NCBI GenBank assembly: GCA_963809695.1 | Contig: CAWEKI010000006.1 | Span: 620,001 to 684,000 of the forward strand | From: JAGDMJ01 sp963809695 | GTDB lineage: Bacteria > Bacteroidota > Ignavibacteria > UBA10030 > UBA6906 | Reading direction: 5' to 3' | DNA length: 64,000 bases | Shown here: piece after piece, positions 8,381 to 16,218 of the stretch | Layout of the letters: every line of letters begins with the position of its first letter | How positions within the stretch are numbered: position 1 is the stretch's first letter | Translations under genes and position numbers: made by a program | The notes under the pieces: generated by a model | Told to the model about the DNA's origin: nothing | The model's database searches: none | The model's input: only the letters and a program-made list of their open reading frames with translations

Positions 8381-8530
8381 ATGAAGATCAATTATTCGTT
8401 CCCGAGACTCTCGCAGGTTGAGAGAGAATATTTGGAAATGGTGCTCCTGGAAGAAATGGAAATGCAGAACTGGTTTGCTGTGACCTATTCCAAGTCTTTG
8501 GGTGGGGAATTCTTCCTGATGATCAACTGA
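8381..8530 (+). CDS. 49-residue small protein of unknown function
   Basis: ATG at 8381, TGA at 8528-8530, with an almost ideal ribosome site (AAAGGAGGA) 5 bases upstream and a double terminator downstream, so I believe it is real. The product begins MKINYSFPRLSQVE and is acidic and amphipathic (EYLEMVLLEEMEMQNW), with no membrane segment or cysteine. I do not recognise the family. The expression unit is self-contained: tandem dyads, leader, ORF, terminators. A small regulator, toxin-like peptide or the leader of an sRNA are all possible. Confidence 0.6.
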   Translation: MKINYSFPRLSQVEREYLEMVLLEEMEMQNWFAVTYSKSLGGEFFLMIN

Positions 8531-8544
8531 CGAAATTTTCCAAG

Positions 8545-8609
8545 AGCTCCTTCTGGTGGGGAGGAGCTTTTGAACCGCGGAAGGGTGAGATGGTTGGCAT
8601 CTCACCCTT
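8545..8609 (+). terminator. Two successive terminator hairpins after the small gene
   Basis: First hairpin: AGCTCCT (8545-8551)/AGGAGCT (8562-8568) followed by TTT. Second: a perfect 12-bp stem AAGGGTGAGATG (8581-8592)/CATCTCACCCTT (8598-8609) with a 5-nt loop, followed by CTTCATTATTTT. Confidence 0.8.
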
Positions 8610-8626
8610 CTTCATTATTTTCCCCC

Positions 8627-8655
8627 TTGCAATTGATTACTCCAACCCCTATCTT
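8627..8655 (+). promoter_or_regulatory. Promoter of the cold-shock gene
   Basis: TTGCAA (8627-8632)-N17-TATCTT (8650-8655). The predicted start near 8662 gives a leader of about 169 nt, unusually long for this window and close in length to the leader of E. coli cspA. Confidence 0.5.
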
Positions 8656-8767
8656 ATCCCGGCAAACTCATTACACCAAACGTTGCACTTAATGGTTCCG
8701 TTGCTGCAGAGCGTCTGTTCTGAGCGTTCGGCAAAGGTTTACGCTATTAAGAGGCAATTTTCAGGTG

Positions 8768-8792
8768 CCCCGTGAGGGGACGGCTTTGCCGT
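8768..8792 (+). promoter_or_regulatory. Tandem hairpins in the cold-shock mRNA leader
   Basis: CCCC-GTGA-GGGG (8768-8779, GNRA-type tetraloop) is followed without a gap by ACGGC-TTT-GCCGT (8780-8792). They lie about 40 nt before the start codon, so a role in temperature-dependent folding or mRNA stability is plausible but not shown. Confidence 0.35.
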
Positions 8793-8830
8793 ACGTTTAC
8801 AGGAACATCTCTTCTGAAAGGAGTTCTCCC

Positions 8831-9031
8831 ATGGAAAAGGGAGTTGTCAAGTGGTTCAACGGAGCCAAAGGGTTCGGCTTCATCCAGCGTGAATCGGGTG
8901 AGGACGTTTTTGTCCACTACAAGGCCATCGTCGGGGAGGGCTACAAGACACTCAACGAGGGGGATAAGGTCCAGTTTGACGTGGAAAAGGGGCCGAAGGG
9001 ACTGCAGGCATCCAACGTCTCGAAGATATAG
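8831..9031 (+). CDS. Cold-shock protein (CspA family), first copy
   Basis: 66 residues, the normal length. RNP1 KGFGFI (about 13-18) and RNP2 DVFVHY (about 25-30) are intact, with the W/F-rich KWFNGAKGFGF surface for single-stranded nucleic acid. It acts as an RNA chaperone in the cytoplasm. AAAGGAG lies 8 bases before the ATG; an upstream in-frame extension lacks a ribosome site. The first of two adjacent csp genes, separated from the second by a terminator. Confidence 0.93.
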   Translation: MEKGVVKWFNGAKGFGFIQRESGEDVFVHYKAIVGEGYKTLNEGDKVQFDVEKGPKGLQASNVSKI

Positions 9032-9055
9032 CGGGGACGTTGCTACTAAGTGTCG

Positions 9056-9091
9056 GCCCCGGCGTGTTTGCCGGGGCTTTCTGTTTTTCTA
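9056..9091 (+). terminator. Terminator between the two csp genes
   Basis: GCCCCGGC (9056-9063)/GCCGGGGC (9070-9077), 6-nt loop, then TTTCTGTTTTT. Partial read-through into the second csp gene is possible because that gene has no obvious promoter of its own. Confidence 0.8.
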
Positions 9092-9111
9092 TAGACTGAG
9101 AGGGTAGATGC

Positions 9112-9312
9112 ATGACAGGTACAGTAAAATTCTTTAATAGCTCCAAAGGATATGGCTTCATCACTGTGGAGGGGGGGGAGGATATTTTCTTCCACCAGAG
9201 CAATGTCAAGGAAACCGGTTTCAGGGACACGCTGAAGCAGGGGGATTTGGTGACCTTTGATATCAAGACCGAGTTGAAAGGAAAGCGGGCGATCAACATC
9301 GTGCGCAACTGA
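9112..9312 (+). CDS. Cold-shock protein (CspA family), second copy
   Basis: 66 residues with RNP1 KGYGFI and RNP2 DIFFHQ; the core KFFNSSKGYGFITVEGGEDIFFH is canonical. It differs from the first copy at about half of the positions, so the duplication is old. No promoter of the common TTG-N17 form is seen between the terminator at 9056-9091 and the start, so it probably depends on read-through from the first csp promoter. Confidence 0.93.
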   Translation: MTGTVKFFNSSKGYGFITVEGGEDIFFHQSNVKETGFRDTLKQGDLVTFDIKTELKGKRAINIVRN

Positions 9313-9320
9313 CACATCTC

Positions 9321-10145
9321 ATGAATACGCTCAAGGCAGGGTTTTGCTTCCGCGTCGAGTCCCTCGCGGACCCGAAGCGTGGCCGTGGCCTGGAGCGGGT
9401 GGATATCCTTGTCTTACCAGAGCTTGCCGATGGAGGATACGCCGCACTTGCAAGCGGCGTCTCCCCACACACCCCGAAGGATTCCTACTTCTCATCGTTT
9501 GTGGAACTGACCCGGCAACGCGATCTTTGCTGTGTTGCCGGGAGTGCCTTTGTTGCCGGCCCGTCGGGGCGGCGTACCAATTCCTCTCTGGTTTACCACC
9601 GCGGACGCCTTGTGCATCGCTACGACAAAGTCCATTTGTTCAGGCCCACCGATGACCACAAATTCTTCTCCCCGGGGAGAACCTACGGCACGTTTACTGT
9701 GACACTGCGAGGGCGCCGGATCAGGGTGGGAGTGGTGATCTGCTACGATTTGCGTTTCCCGGAGCTCGTCCGGGCCATGGCCAGGGAGGGCATGGGGATC
9801 CTCGTCGTTCCCGCACGCTGGCCGAAAGTTCGGGATGTGGCCTGGCAAACGCTCCTCCGGGCGCGTGCAATGGAAAACCAGCTCTTTGTGCTGGGGTGTA
9901 ATGCAGCCGGCGGTGAAGGGGGCTTTTCGTATGCATTCGATCCCTCCGGGCGGCTGATCTTTACCACCCGGGGGCGGAAGGCCCAAGACATCGAAACGTT
10001 CAGCATTGACCTGGACAGCCTTGCCTCGGCCCGCGGCCTGCACGACAACCTGCGCGAGGCGGTCCTCCTCCAGAAAACCTCCTTCCCCCGGCGGCTTACT
10101 CCCCCACCTTCACCGAGCGTGTCGCGTAGATCAGCGGGAGGCTGA
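9321..10145 (+). CDS. Carbon-nitrogen hydrolase (nitrilase superfamily)
   Basis: 274 residues. The Glu-Lys-Cys triad is visible: Glu34 in LPELADGG, Lys103 in YDKVHLF, Cys141 in VICYDLRFPE. The arrangement resembles omega-amidases and Nit-type deaminated-glutathione amidases, which hydrolyse small amides in the cytoplasm. The last 50 bases overlap the 3' end of the convergent yhhQ gene, so the Pro/Ser/Arg-rich final 17 residues are probably not conserved. It starts 8 bases after the csp stop and may be co-transcribed. Confidence 0.85.
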   Translation: MNTLKAGFCFRVESLADPKRGRGLERVDILVLPELADGGYAALASGVSPHTPKDSYFSSFVELTRQRDLCCVAGSAFVAGPSGRRTNSSLVYHRGRLVHRYDKVHLFRPTDDHKFFSPGRTYGTFTVTLRGRRIRVGVVICYDLRFPELVRAMAREGMGILVVPARWPKVRDVAWQTLLRARAMENQLFVLGCNAAGGEGGFSYAFDPSGRLIFTTRGRKAQDIETFSIDLDSLASARGLHDNLREAVLLQKTSFPRRLTPPPSPSVSRRSAGG

Positions 10146-10686
10146 TCGCCGTGATCGCCATCTTGATCAGGTACTGTCCCACAATCAGCGGGACAAGGGG
10201 AAGCGAGCCCCCGAAGGCCGCCGTGACGAACAGGGTGCTGTCAATCGCCGTGGAGACGGAGTTGCTTGCCAGAACGCGTGCCCACTTGTACCCGCCGATC
10301 TTCCGTTTCCATGCATCAAAAACTTCCACGTCAATCAGCGAGCTGATGATGTAGGCGAGCAGACTTGCAGCTACGATGCGCGGTGCAGATCCCAGCACCC
10401 GCGCAAAAGCCTCCTGGCCCGTGAAGAACGAAGGGGAAGGGAAATTGACAATGAGGGCCGAGTACAACGCGAAGAGAATGTTCGCGGCGAATGCCGCGTA
10501 GATCACCCGGCGGGCTCCCCGTTTGCCAAAGTGCTCATTGACCAGGTCAATCAGCGTGAACGTGAGCGCGTAGATGAAGACGCCTCCAGGCGCAGCTATT
10601 CCCAGGAGCGTGATGGTTTTGGTGGCGGTGATGTTGGCGATCAGCTCGCAGGCAATATAGAGGGCAATCAACAGCGTGGAGGACAT
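10096..10686 (-). CDS. yhhQ: Queuosine precursor transporter (YhhQ/VUT family)
   Basis: 196 residues with five to six membrane segments. The start (ALYIACELIANITATKTI) and the FTLIDLVNEHFGKRGAR segment are typical of VUT/YhhQ proteins, which import queuosine precursors such as preQ0 and preQ1 across the inner membrane. It follows queF by 4 bp, an arrangement that makes a salvage role likely: import and then reduction of preQ0. Confidence 0.88.
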   Translation of the reverse strand: MSSTLLIALYIACELIANITATKTITLLGIAAPGGVFIYALTFTLIDLVNEHFGKRGARRVIYAAFAANILFALYSALIVNFPSPSFFTGQEAFARVLGSAPRIVAASLLAYIISSLIDVEVFDAWKRKIGGYKWARVLASNSVSTAIDSTLFVTAAFGGSLPLVPLIVGQYLIKMAITAISLPLIYATRSVKVGE

Positions 10687-10690
10687 GTGG

Positions 10691-11098
10691 CTACCGCCGC
10701 CTTTTGCTCCCGTTGTACTCCCGGCTTGCCACAGTGTGAATTCCGCCCCGCACCTTGTAATCGGCCGATATTTTCATCCATTTCGGCCGGGCACACCGGA
10801 CAAGATCCTCCAGCAGCCGGTTGACAAGATGCTCCTGATAGATCCCGACGTTCCGGTAGGAAAGCAGATAATACTTGAGCGAGCGGAGCTCGATGATGCT
10901 CTTCTTGGGGATGTAGTCGATGCGGATGGTAGCAAAATCGGGAAGCCCGGACCATGGACAGACCGCCGTGAATTCGTCGGTATTGATGTTGATCACGATG
11001 TCCATCCCGGGGTATTCATACGGGAACGTTTCCAGCGCCCTCACATCCAGTGTGGAAAGATCCTGCACATCATACCGCCGATCAAGAGGCTCTACCAT
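10691..11098 (-). CDS. queF: 7-cyano-7-deazaguanine reductase (preQ1 synthase)
   Basis: 135 residues, the short single-domain (unimodular) type. Catalytic Cys47 (AVCPWSGLPDF), Asp54 and substrate-binding Glu70 (IIELRSLKYYLLSYR) are present. The enzyme reduces preQ0 to preQ1 with NADPH for tRNA queuosine. First gene of the queF-yhhQ operon; I looked for a preQ1 riboswitch in the roughly 90-nt leader and did not see one. Confidence 0.95.
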   Translation of the reverse strand: MVEPLDRRYDVQDLSTLDVRALETFPYEYPGMDIVININTDEFTAVCPWSGLPDFATIRIDYIPKKSIIELRSLKYYLLSYRNVGIYQEHLVNRLLEDLVRCARPKWMKISADYKVRGGIHTVASREYNGSKRRR

Positions 11099-11168
11099 CT
11101 CGTGCCGCTTCGAGTGTTTCTGTTGGTGTTCTGGTTATATGCGGTATGCATTGGCACGATTCGGCCAA

Positions 11169-11197
11169 TTGTGTCTGGAGCTGCGTTTACCTACATT
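11169..11197 (+). promoter_or_regulatory. Promoter of the thioredoxin-like lipoprotein
   Basis: TTGTGT (11169-11174)-N17-TACATT (11192-11197). Its -10 box directly abuts the -10 box of the opposing queF promoter, so the two polymerase footprints must exclude each other. Confidence 0.55.
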
Positions 11198-11226
11198 AAT
11201 ATACAAGATTGAGCGGGCAAAGTAAA
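11198..11226 (-). promoter_or_regulatory. Promoter of queF-yhhQ
   Basis: Minus strand TTTACT (11221-11226)-N17-TATATT (11198-11203). The -35 is one base off the usual TTG start. The predicted transcript starts near 11191. Confidence 0.45.
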
Positions 11227-11241
11227 ACCGGGAGGTCTGCA

Positions 11242-11730
11242 ATGAAACTTTCCAATCTGTTGCTCTTCCTGGCGTTGGTTTTATCGGGCTGTGCCGGCCA
11301 ACGCGAAGTTCAGCAGGAGCGGGGATGGATTGACCGGGCGGTACTGGAGAAACCCGCGTACCACCAGTTCAAGGAAACGTACGACTCCGTGCAGGTGGGC
11401 CAGCAGTTCGTGCAAATGATCAAGAACGTACAGGACAGCGTCTCGACGATTGTGTTCCTGGGCACCTGGTGCCCCGACAGCAGGAGGGAGGTTCCCCGCT
11501 TTCTCAAGACTGCGGACGAGGCAGGGATCCCGCCCGAAAGGATCACGCTGTATGCGCTCGACAGGAGCATGAAAAGCGACGATGGGCTCAGCAACCAGTA
11601 CCACATCGAACGCGTTCCCACGTTCATCTTCCTGAAGCATGGGGAGGAGATTGGAAGGATCACCGAGGTCCCCCAGGCGACCATCGAGCAGGACATGCTG
11701 ATGATCCTGGCGAAATCGCAGGCCAGATAA
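11242..11730 (+). CDS. Thioredoxin-like lipoprotein with a CPDS site
   Basis: 162 residues from the ATG at 11242 (GGGAGG ribosome site); an in-frame start 33 bases upstream would bury the signal. Lipobox LSGC with lipid Cys17, then a thioredoxin fold: FLGTWCPDSRREVPRFL (72-88) holds Cys77 but Ser80 replaces the resolving cysteine, and the cis-Pro is in VPTFIFLKHG. A monothiol active site points to disulfide isomerisation, glutathionylation-type chemistry or a non-redox role in the periplasm. The stop abuts the stop of the convergent htpX gene (11730/11731). Confidence 0.82.
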   Translation: MKLSNLLLFLALVLSGCAGQREVQQERGWIDRAVLEKPAYHQFKETYDSVQVGQQFVQMIKNVQDSVSTIVFLGTWCPDSRREVPRFLKTADEAGIPPERITLYALDRSMKSDDGLSNQYHIERVPTFIFLKHGEEIGRITEVPQATIEQDMLMILAKSQAR

Positions 11731-12702
11731 TTACCCGGCCTGCTGAAACGCCATCGCGCGGAGAAGCGTGATGCGGTTCCGTATTGGCGGATGAGTGGCA
11801 AAGAGATCTGCCAGAAATCCTTCCCTCTCGTTTGCCGCCACACCGAGCGGGTCCGTGATGCAGAGCTGTGCCGTGCCTTTCTTGATGGAGCGGGTGGGTT
11901 CGACTGCGCCATCGATCTTCTCAAGCGCAGAGGCGAGCGCGGCCGGATTGCGCGTCAGCTCCGCACCGGAGGCATCAGCCAGATACTCTCGCTGGCGCGA
12001 CACCGCCATAGCCAGCATGCGCGAAATCAGCGGGGCCAGCACCAGCGCAATCAGCCAGATCACCAGAAGGATGATGCCGCCGTTTCCCCGGCGGCTGGAG
12101 CTTTTCTTCTCGCCGATCGATCCATACCGCATTGACCGGAGCCCGAATTCCGAGAGGAGTGCCACCGCTCCGAGCAGCGCCGCCACCACGGTCATAAGCC
12201 TGATGTCGTAGTTGCGCACGTGGCTCATCTCGTGGGCGATCACTGCCTGGAGTTCGTCTCTGTTCAGCTGTTCCAGCAATCCTTCTGTCACGGCGATCGC
12301 GGCGTGCTCGGGATCCTTTCCGGTGGCGAATGCATTCGGGTCGGGATCAGGGATGAGGTATATCGCAGGCCGCGGGATACCCGAGGCGATGGACATTTCA
12401 TCGACGACGTTTGAGAGTTGCTGATACCGGGGGTCTGTCTCCGGGATCCGCACTGCAGTGGAGGATGCGAGGACCGACTTTGCGCCGTTCTGGAGGCTCC
12501 AGAACGCGCTCAAGCTGCCAAAAGCCAGAGCCACGACCGTGGCAAAAGGGAAACGGACTCCCTCCTCATTTCCGGGGAAACCCAGGATGAACACGTCGAA
12601 TCCCAGTCCCAGCAATCCGAAGAACAGGACAAACACAGCCATGACCAGAAGCGTATTCCTTCTGTTGGCAGCCTGCTGCTCGTAGATGTTTCTTGAAGGC
12701 AT
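11731..12702 (-). CDS. htpX: Membrane zinc metalloprotease, HtpX/M48 family
   Basis: 323 residues. Two N-terminal membrane segments (about 18-40, 52-70), zinc motif HEMSH at 157-161, a membrane segment following it, and the third-ligand region REYLADASGAEL. HtpX degrades damaged membrane proteins from the cytoplasmic side. It lies 6 bp after lemA; lemA-htpX pairing is common, and the two probably act together on membrane proteins or envelope stress. Confidence 0.92.
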   Translation of the reverse strand: MPSRNIYEQQAANRRNTLLVMAVFVLFFGLLGLGFDVFILGFPGNEEGVRFPFATVVALAFGSLSAFWSLQNGAKSVLASSTAVRIPETDPRYQQLSNVVDEMSIASGIPRPAIYLIPDPDPNAFATGKDPEHAAIAVTEGLLEQLNRDELQAVIAHEMSHVRNYDIRLMTVVAALLGAVALLSEFGLRSMRYGSIGEKKSSSRRGNGGIILLVIWLIALVLAPLISRMLAMAVSRQREYLADASGAELTRNPAALASALEKIDGAVEPTRSIKKGTAQLCITDPLGVAANEREGFLADLFATHPPIRNRITLLRAMAFQQAG

Positions 12703-12708
12703 GGCTGC

Positions 12709-13275
12709 CTATTTCTTCAGGGAAAGATCGACGTTGGGGAGCTGTCGTTCGCCTGCATCCTGGATTTCAAACAGCTCGGCTGGCTGGAACCCGAACATCC
12801 CGGCAATCAAGTTGCCCGGGAACACCTGGAGAGCAATATTGAACTTGGTGGCAATGTCGTTATAGAACTGTCGCGCGAAGCCGATCTTGTTCTCGGTGCT
12901 GGCCAGTTCCTCCTGCAATTGCCGGACATTCTCGTTTGCCTTGAGCGTCGGGTAATTTTCGGCGAGGGCGAAGAATTTTCCCAGCGCGCTCGTCAGCATG
13001 GTCTCCTTTTCGGCCGCTTCCCCCACCGTTTTCGCCGAGGCCGCGGCGTTCCGCGCAGAGATGACCTTGAGCAGCGTGTCCTGCTCAAACTCCATGTACC
13101 CTTTTACGGTGTTGACGAGGTTGGGAATGAGGTCGTGCCGGCGTTTGAGCTGGACGTCGATCTGTTTCCAGCCGTTCGTGACCTGGTTGCGCAGTGTGAC
13201 AAACCGATTGTAGGAAATGACGGCCCACACGAGTGCGATGGCCACGATGATCACAAAGGCGAAGAAAAGTGTCAT
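12709..13275 (-). CDS. lemA: LemA family protein
   Basis: 188 residues from the ATG at 13275. A single N-terminal helix (LFFAFVIIVAIALVWAVISYN) is followed by NRFVTLRNQVTNGWKQIDVQLKRRHDLIPNLV-type sequence and a long helical bundle ending at NVDLSLKK, the standard LemA architecture. AGGA lies about 10 bases upstream. The frame stays open to 13503, and an ATG at 13431 with AGGTGGA before it would add 52 residues including a second hydrophobic stretch. I prefer the shorter form because it matches family length. First gene of the lemA-htpX operon. Confidence 0.85.
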   Translation of the reverse strand: MTLFFAFVIIVAIALVWAVISYNRFVTLRNQVTNGWKQIDVQLKRRHDLIPNLVNTVKGYMEFEQDTLLKVISARNAAASAKTVGEAAEKETMLTSALGKFFALAENYPTLKANENVRQLQEELASTENKIGFARQFYNDIATKFNIALQVFPGNLIAGMFGFQPAELFEIQDAGERQLPNVDLSLKK

Positions 13276-13424
13276 GAGAGGGTCCTGAGATGTGACAAAG
13301 GTGTTAGCAATGTAATCAAAGCTCAAGGAAGAAAGCAAGAGCGCGGGGAACAGGGTGTAGCGGGCAACGAAGAATCGAGGACCAATTGGTTGGCCATCGT
13401 TCTCGTTCTGGTGCGCTACCATGA

Positions 13425-13453
13425 TTGACATTCTTCCACCTTTTGGATATATT
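13425..13453 (+). promoter_or_regulatory. Canonical promoter of the TolB-like/TPR gene
   Basis: TTGACA (13425-13430)-N17-TATATT (13448-13453). The predicted start near 13460 rules out the upstream in-frame ATG at 13425 and supports the ATG at 13506. Confidence 0.75.
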
Positions 13454-13505
13454 TTCGAGTGTTTTTCACTACAGTGTCTACCCTTTGGGGTCTCCGAAGC
13501 CACCC

Positions 13506-16055
13506 ATGGATTCCGATGATCGGCTGAAACAGACTGAAGAAGAACGGAAGCGAATGCTGGAAGAGATTCGCCGCCGGTCGGAACAAGCGGAGCTCAAACG
13601 GCTTGAGGATGCGGACAAACCTGTCCTGCCACCTGATCCGAATGAGTCCCCTCTGCCTTCTTCGCCGCCACCTGCCCCCCCTTCGGCAGACCAGGCACCA
13701 TTCGAGCCTCCAGCCCCGCACGAATTCAGCCCATTTCCCGTCCCTGAGTCCGTACCCAGCTCTCTTTCCGCTGAAGAACAACAACGGGCGCTGATTCTGA
13801 AAGAGAAATTTATCATTGCCATCGATCGTGGGAAGGCGGAGAAGGCTTCGGAGATCCTTTCAGAGCTCAACCTCATCCTGCCGCATGAAGAGGTTATGGA
13901 GCTTCGCGAGAAGTTGCATCAGATGGAGGAGAAGGCACCTCGGGGTAAAGGAAAGAAGCGCAAGGCAGAGCCTCCCCCTCCGGTCAACGCTCCGCCCGCG
14001 GAGCGTCCCCGGACAGGAGACCAGCGGAAGAGAATTGCCGAGCTCCTTGAGAGCATAAACGACTCGTATCAGCAGGAGAAGTACAATGCAGCGCTCCAGG
14101 GAATTGCCGAGATTCTCCGGATCGATGGTGAGAACGAGGAGGCGCTCCGGTTGAAGGAAGAGATCCTGCGTGCGCAGCAGCTTGCCGAGCAGATTGCCAG
14201 GGAAGACGAGAAGCGGCGGAAGGAGGAAGCTGAGGCACGGAGCGCACTGCGAAAATCGGATCCCAGGAGCGGGAAGATCCAATCCGAACAGCGTTCGGGC
14301 ACGCCTCTTCCGGACAAGGATTTCTGGGGAAGTTCCGCCCCTACTTCCGGCGGTCTCGGGATCGAGATCACGCCCGAGGAAAAGGGCCCCGCCGCGCCCC
14401 CGAAGCCGCCGGTCTTTGATCGGATTGCCGGTCGTATTGTGAGAATCAGGATTCCGGTGAAGCCGTTGCTCATCGGTCTTGCCGCCATTGCCGCGGTGGT
14501 GGTCGTCTATATGGTTGTCGACAACATCCGGAATGCAGTTGCGCCCCCTCTCTACTCCATCCTTGTGCTTCCACCTGCCGTAAGCGCGGGCGACAGTGCA
14601 CTACAAGTGTTAGGGGAGGGCCTGACTGTCGATCTGACGCAGGATCTGTTTGCGGTGTCGGATCTCCGCGTTGTGGGGCCGTCGACCGCATTTGCCCTGG
14701 ATGCTACCACGATGGGGAATCTTCAACGCTGCCGTGCGGTAGAATCGAACTTCTACCTCCGCTGGTCCCTCGACCAGCAGGGAGAATCCCTGCTCCTGCG
14801 GGCAGAGTTGTTTGATACGGCGTCATCGAAACCAGTATGGTCATCGCGCAAGGTCCTGGTGACGCGGGACCTTGCGCGGGTGAAGACCGAAGTGGCTGCT
14901 GCACTCGTGGCGGCGATGAACGTCAACGTGAGCGACGAGGAACAGCAATGGTTGAGGGAGGTTTCGACATCCAATGAATATGCCTATACTGCGTACCTGC
15001 GGGCGCGCTTCATGATGAGGCACCCGGATCTGTACCCGTCCAGCGCAGTCATCCAGCTGCTTGGGGTGGCGGTGGCCACGGATTCATCTTTCGGGCAGGC
15101 ACAATCAGCGCTCGGGTGGGCGCACGTGGTTGCCTACGAGGGAGGAGACCGTGTGCCTGGCCACCTTGAGGTAGCGCGTGCGCGCGTGCAGCGGGCTGTG
15201 GCCCTCGTGCTGCGCAATCCGGAAGCATACAAAGTCTGGGGGGCCCTTGAGCTTGCACAAGGGCAATATGACAAAGCCGTCGAGCGCCTCGAGCAAGCTG
15301 TTGCTCTTGCCCCCAGCGATGGGGAATCGCAATGCCGACTGGCCAGCGCATACATTGCCAGGAACCAACCGGATGCCGCATTGAAAGCCGCCAACCGCGC
15401 CGTCAGGGACGATCCCTGGATCGCGACGCCGTACACGACCCTCGCCCAGGTCCAGCGGTTCATCGCTATCATGCACGGTGACAACCGCGACGACTACAAG
15501 ACTGCACTGCGGAGCTACGAACGGGGCATGAGGTTCGCCCGTGACCGGAGCGAGTATGGGAGCATGCATATTGCGGACCTGCTCCTGATCACGCAGCAGA
15601 CTGAACGTGCGCTCGATCTCGTGAAGGACCGCCTTGCCCGTGCCCGCCAAAGCTATCAGGACTTCTACATCCTCGGCCGGGTAGAGCAATCGGCCGGGAA
15701 GCCGAAACAGGAATGGCAGGACGCTTTTCTTCGGGCGCAGGAGATTCTGAGAGCTGTGATCGCATCGCATCCGGAAGACGCCCTGGCGCTCTCCCAGATC
15801 GCACTCGTGTATACCCGCCTGGGCGAATTCCGGGAGGCAATTGCTGCCAACCAGCAGGCACTCAAGCTTGCCCCCCTGGACCCGGCCGTCCTCTACAACA
15901 CGGCGCGTATGTATGCCATGCAGAACAACAAGCAGCAAGCCAAAGACTCCCTCAGCAAGGCTGTCGATCATTGCTATTCCCTCCCGGATATCCTCGACCC
16001 TGACCTTTCCTCGCTGCACAGCGAACCGGACTTTGTGAAAATCGTTACCAGGTAA
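13506..16055 (+). CDS. Membrane-anchored TolB-like/TPR protein with charged N-terminal region
   Basis: 849 residues. Order: charged helical start (DRLKQTEEERKRMLEEIRRR), Pro-rich linker, two TPR-like modules (about 95-135 and 175-225), another linker, one membrane helix at about 318-340, then a domain of about 120 residues starting ILVLPPAVSAGDSALQVLGEGL that resembles the TolB-like/FlgO region found in TPR regulators, and TPR repeats to the end (about 490-845; e.g. AVALAPSDGESQCRLASAYI). Membrane topology places the two halves on opposite sides. The protein shares its TPR-like module with the next gene. Function unknown; a scaffold or signal-transducing role is inference. The start is fixed by the promoter at 13425-13453. 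Confidence 0.72.
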   Translation: MDSDDRLKQTEEERKRMLEEIRRRSEQAELKRLEDADKPVLPPDPNESPLPSSPPPAPPSADQAPFEPPAPHEFSPFPVPESVPSSLSAEEQQRALILKEKFIIAIDRGKAEKASEILSELNLILPHEEVMELREKLHQMEEKAPRGKGKKRKAEPPPPVNAPPAERPRTGDQRKRIAELLESINDSYQQEKYNAALQGIAEILRIDGENEEALRLKEEILRAQQLAEQIAREDEKRRKEEAEARSALRKSDPRSGKIQSEQRSGTPLPDKDFWGSSAPTSGGLGIEITPEEKGPAAPPKPPVFDRIAGRIVRIRIPVKPLLIGLAAIAAVVVVYMVVDNIRNAVAPPLYSILVLPPAVSAGDSALQVLGEGLTVDLTQDLFAVSDLRVVGPSTAFALDATTMGNLQRCRAVESNFYLRWSLDQQGESLLLRAELFDTASSKPVWSSRKVLVTRDLARVKTEVAAALVAAMNVNVSDEEQQWLREVSTSNEYAYTAYLRARFMMRHPDLYPSSAVIQLLGVAVATDSSFGQAQSALGWAHVVAYEGGDRVPGHLEVARARVQRAVALVLRNPEAYKVWGALELAQGQYDKAVERLEQAVALAPSDGESQCRLASAYIARNQPDAALKAANRAVRDDPWIATPYTTLAQVQRFIAIMHGDNRDDYKTALRSYERGMRFARDRSEYGSMHIADLLLITQQTERALDLVKDRLARARQSYQDFYILGRVEQSAGKPKQEWQDAFLRAQEILRAVIASHPEDALALSQIALVYTRLGEFREAIAANQQALKLAPLDPAVLYNTARMYAMQNNKQQAKDSLSKAVDHCYSLPDILDPDLSSLHSEPDFVKIVTR

Positions 16056-16135
16056 AGTCCTCTGTAACTTGGGAATTCGACCAGTAATCTTGAGCGAGGG
16101 CAGGCGCTTTTGGCCGGAGCGAATCGATAGGTTCG

Positions 16136-16164
16136 TTGACAATCATAACGGGATTAGATATATT
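16136..16164 (+). promoter_or_regulatory. Canonical promoter of the coiled-coil protein gene
   Basis: TTGACA (16136-16141)-N17-TATATT (16159-16164): consensus -35, ideal spacing. The predicted start near 16171 lies about 48 nt before the GTG at 16219. It shows that the coiled-coil gene is transcribed independently of the TPR gene upstream. Confidence 0.8.
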
Positions 16165-16218
16165 GGTTTTGGTATAGTGGGTCCATTTGTTTGATTTTCA
16201 CTCTTTAGGGGCAGTTCC

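Noticed and set aside
11099..11191. Possible preQ1 riboswitch before queF
   Set aside because: I searched the leader for the small preQ1 aptamer (C-rich loop plus A-rich tail) and did not find it.
15105..16142. Minus-strand frame opposite the TPR protein
   Set aside because: No homology and no ribosome site; the plus strand has clear TPR repeats.
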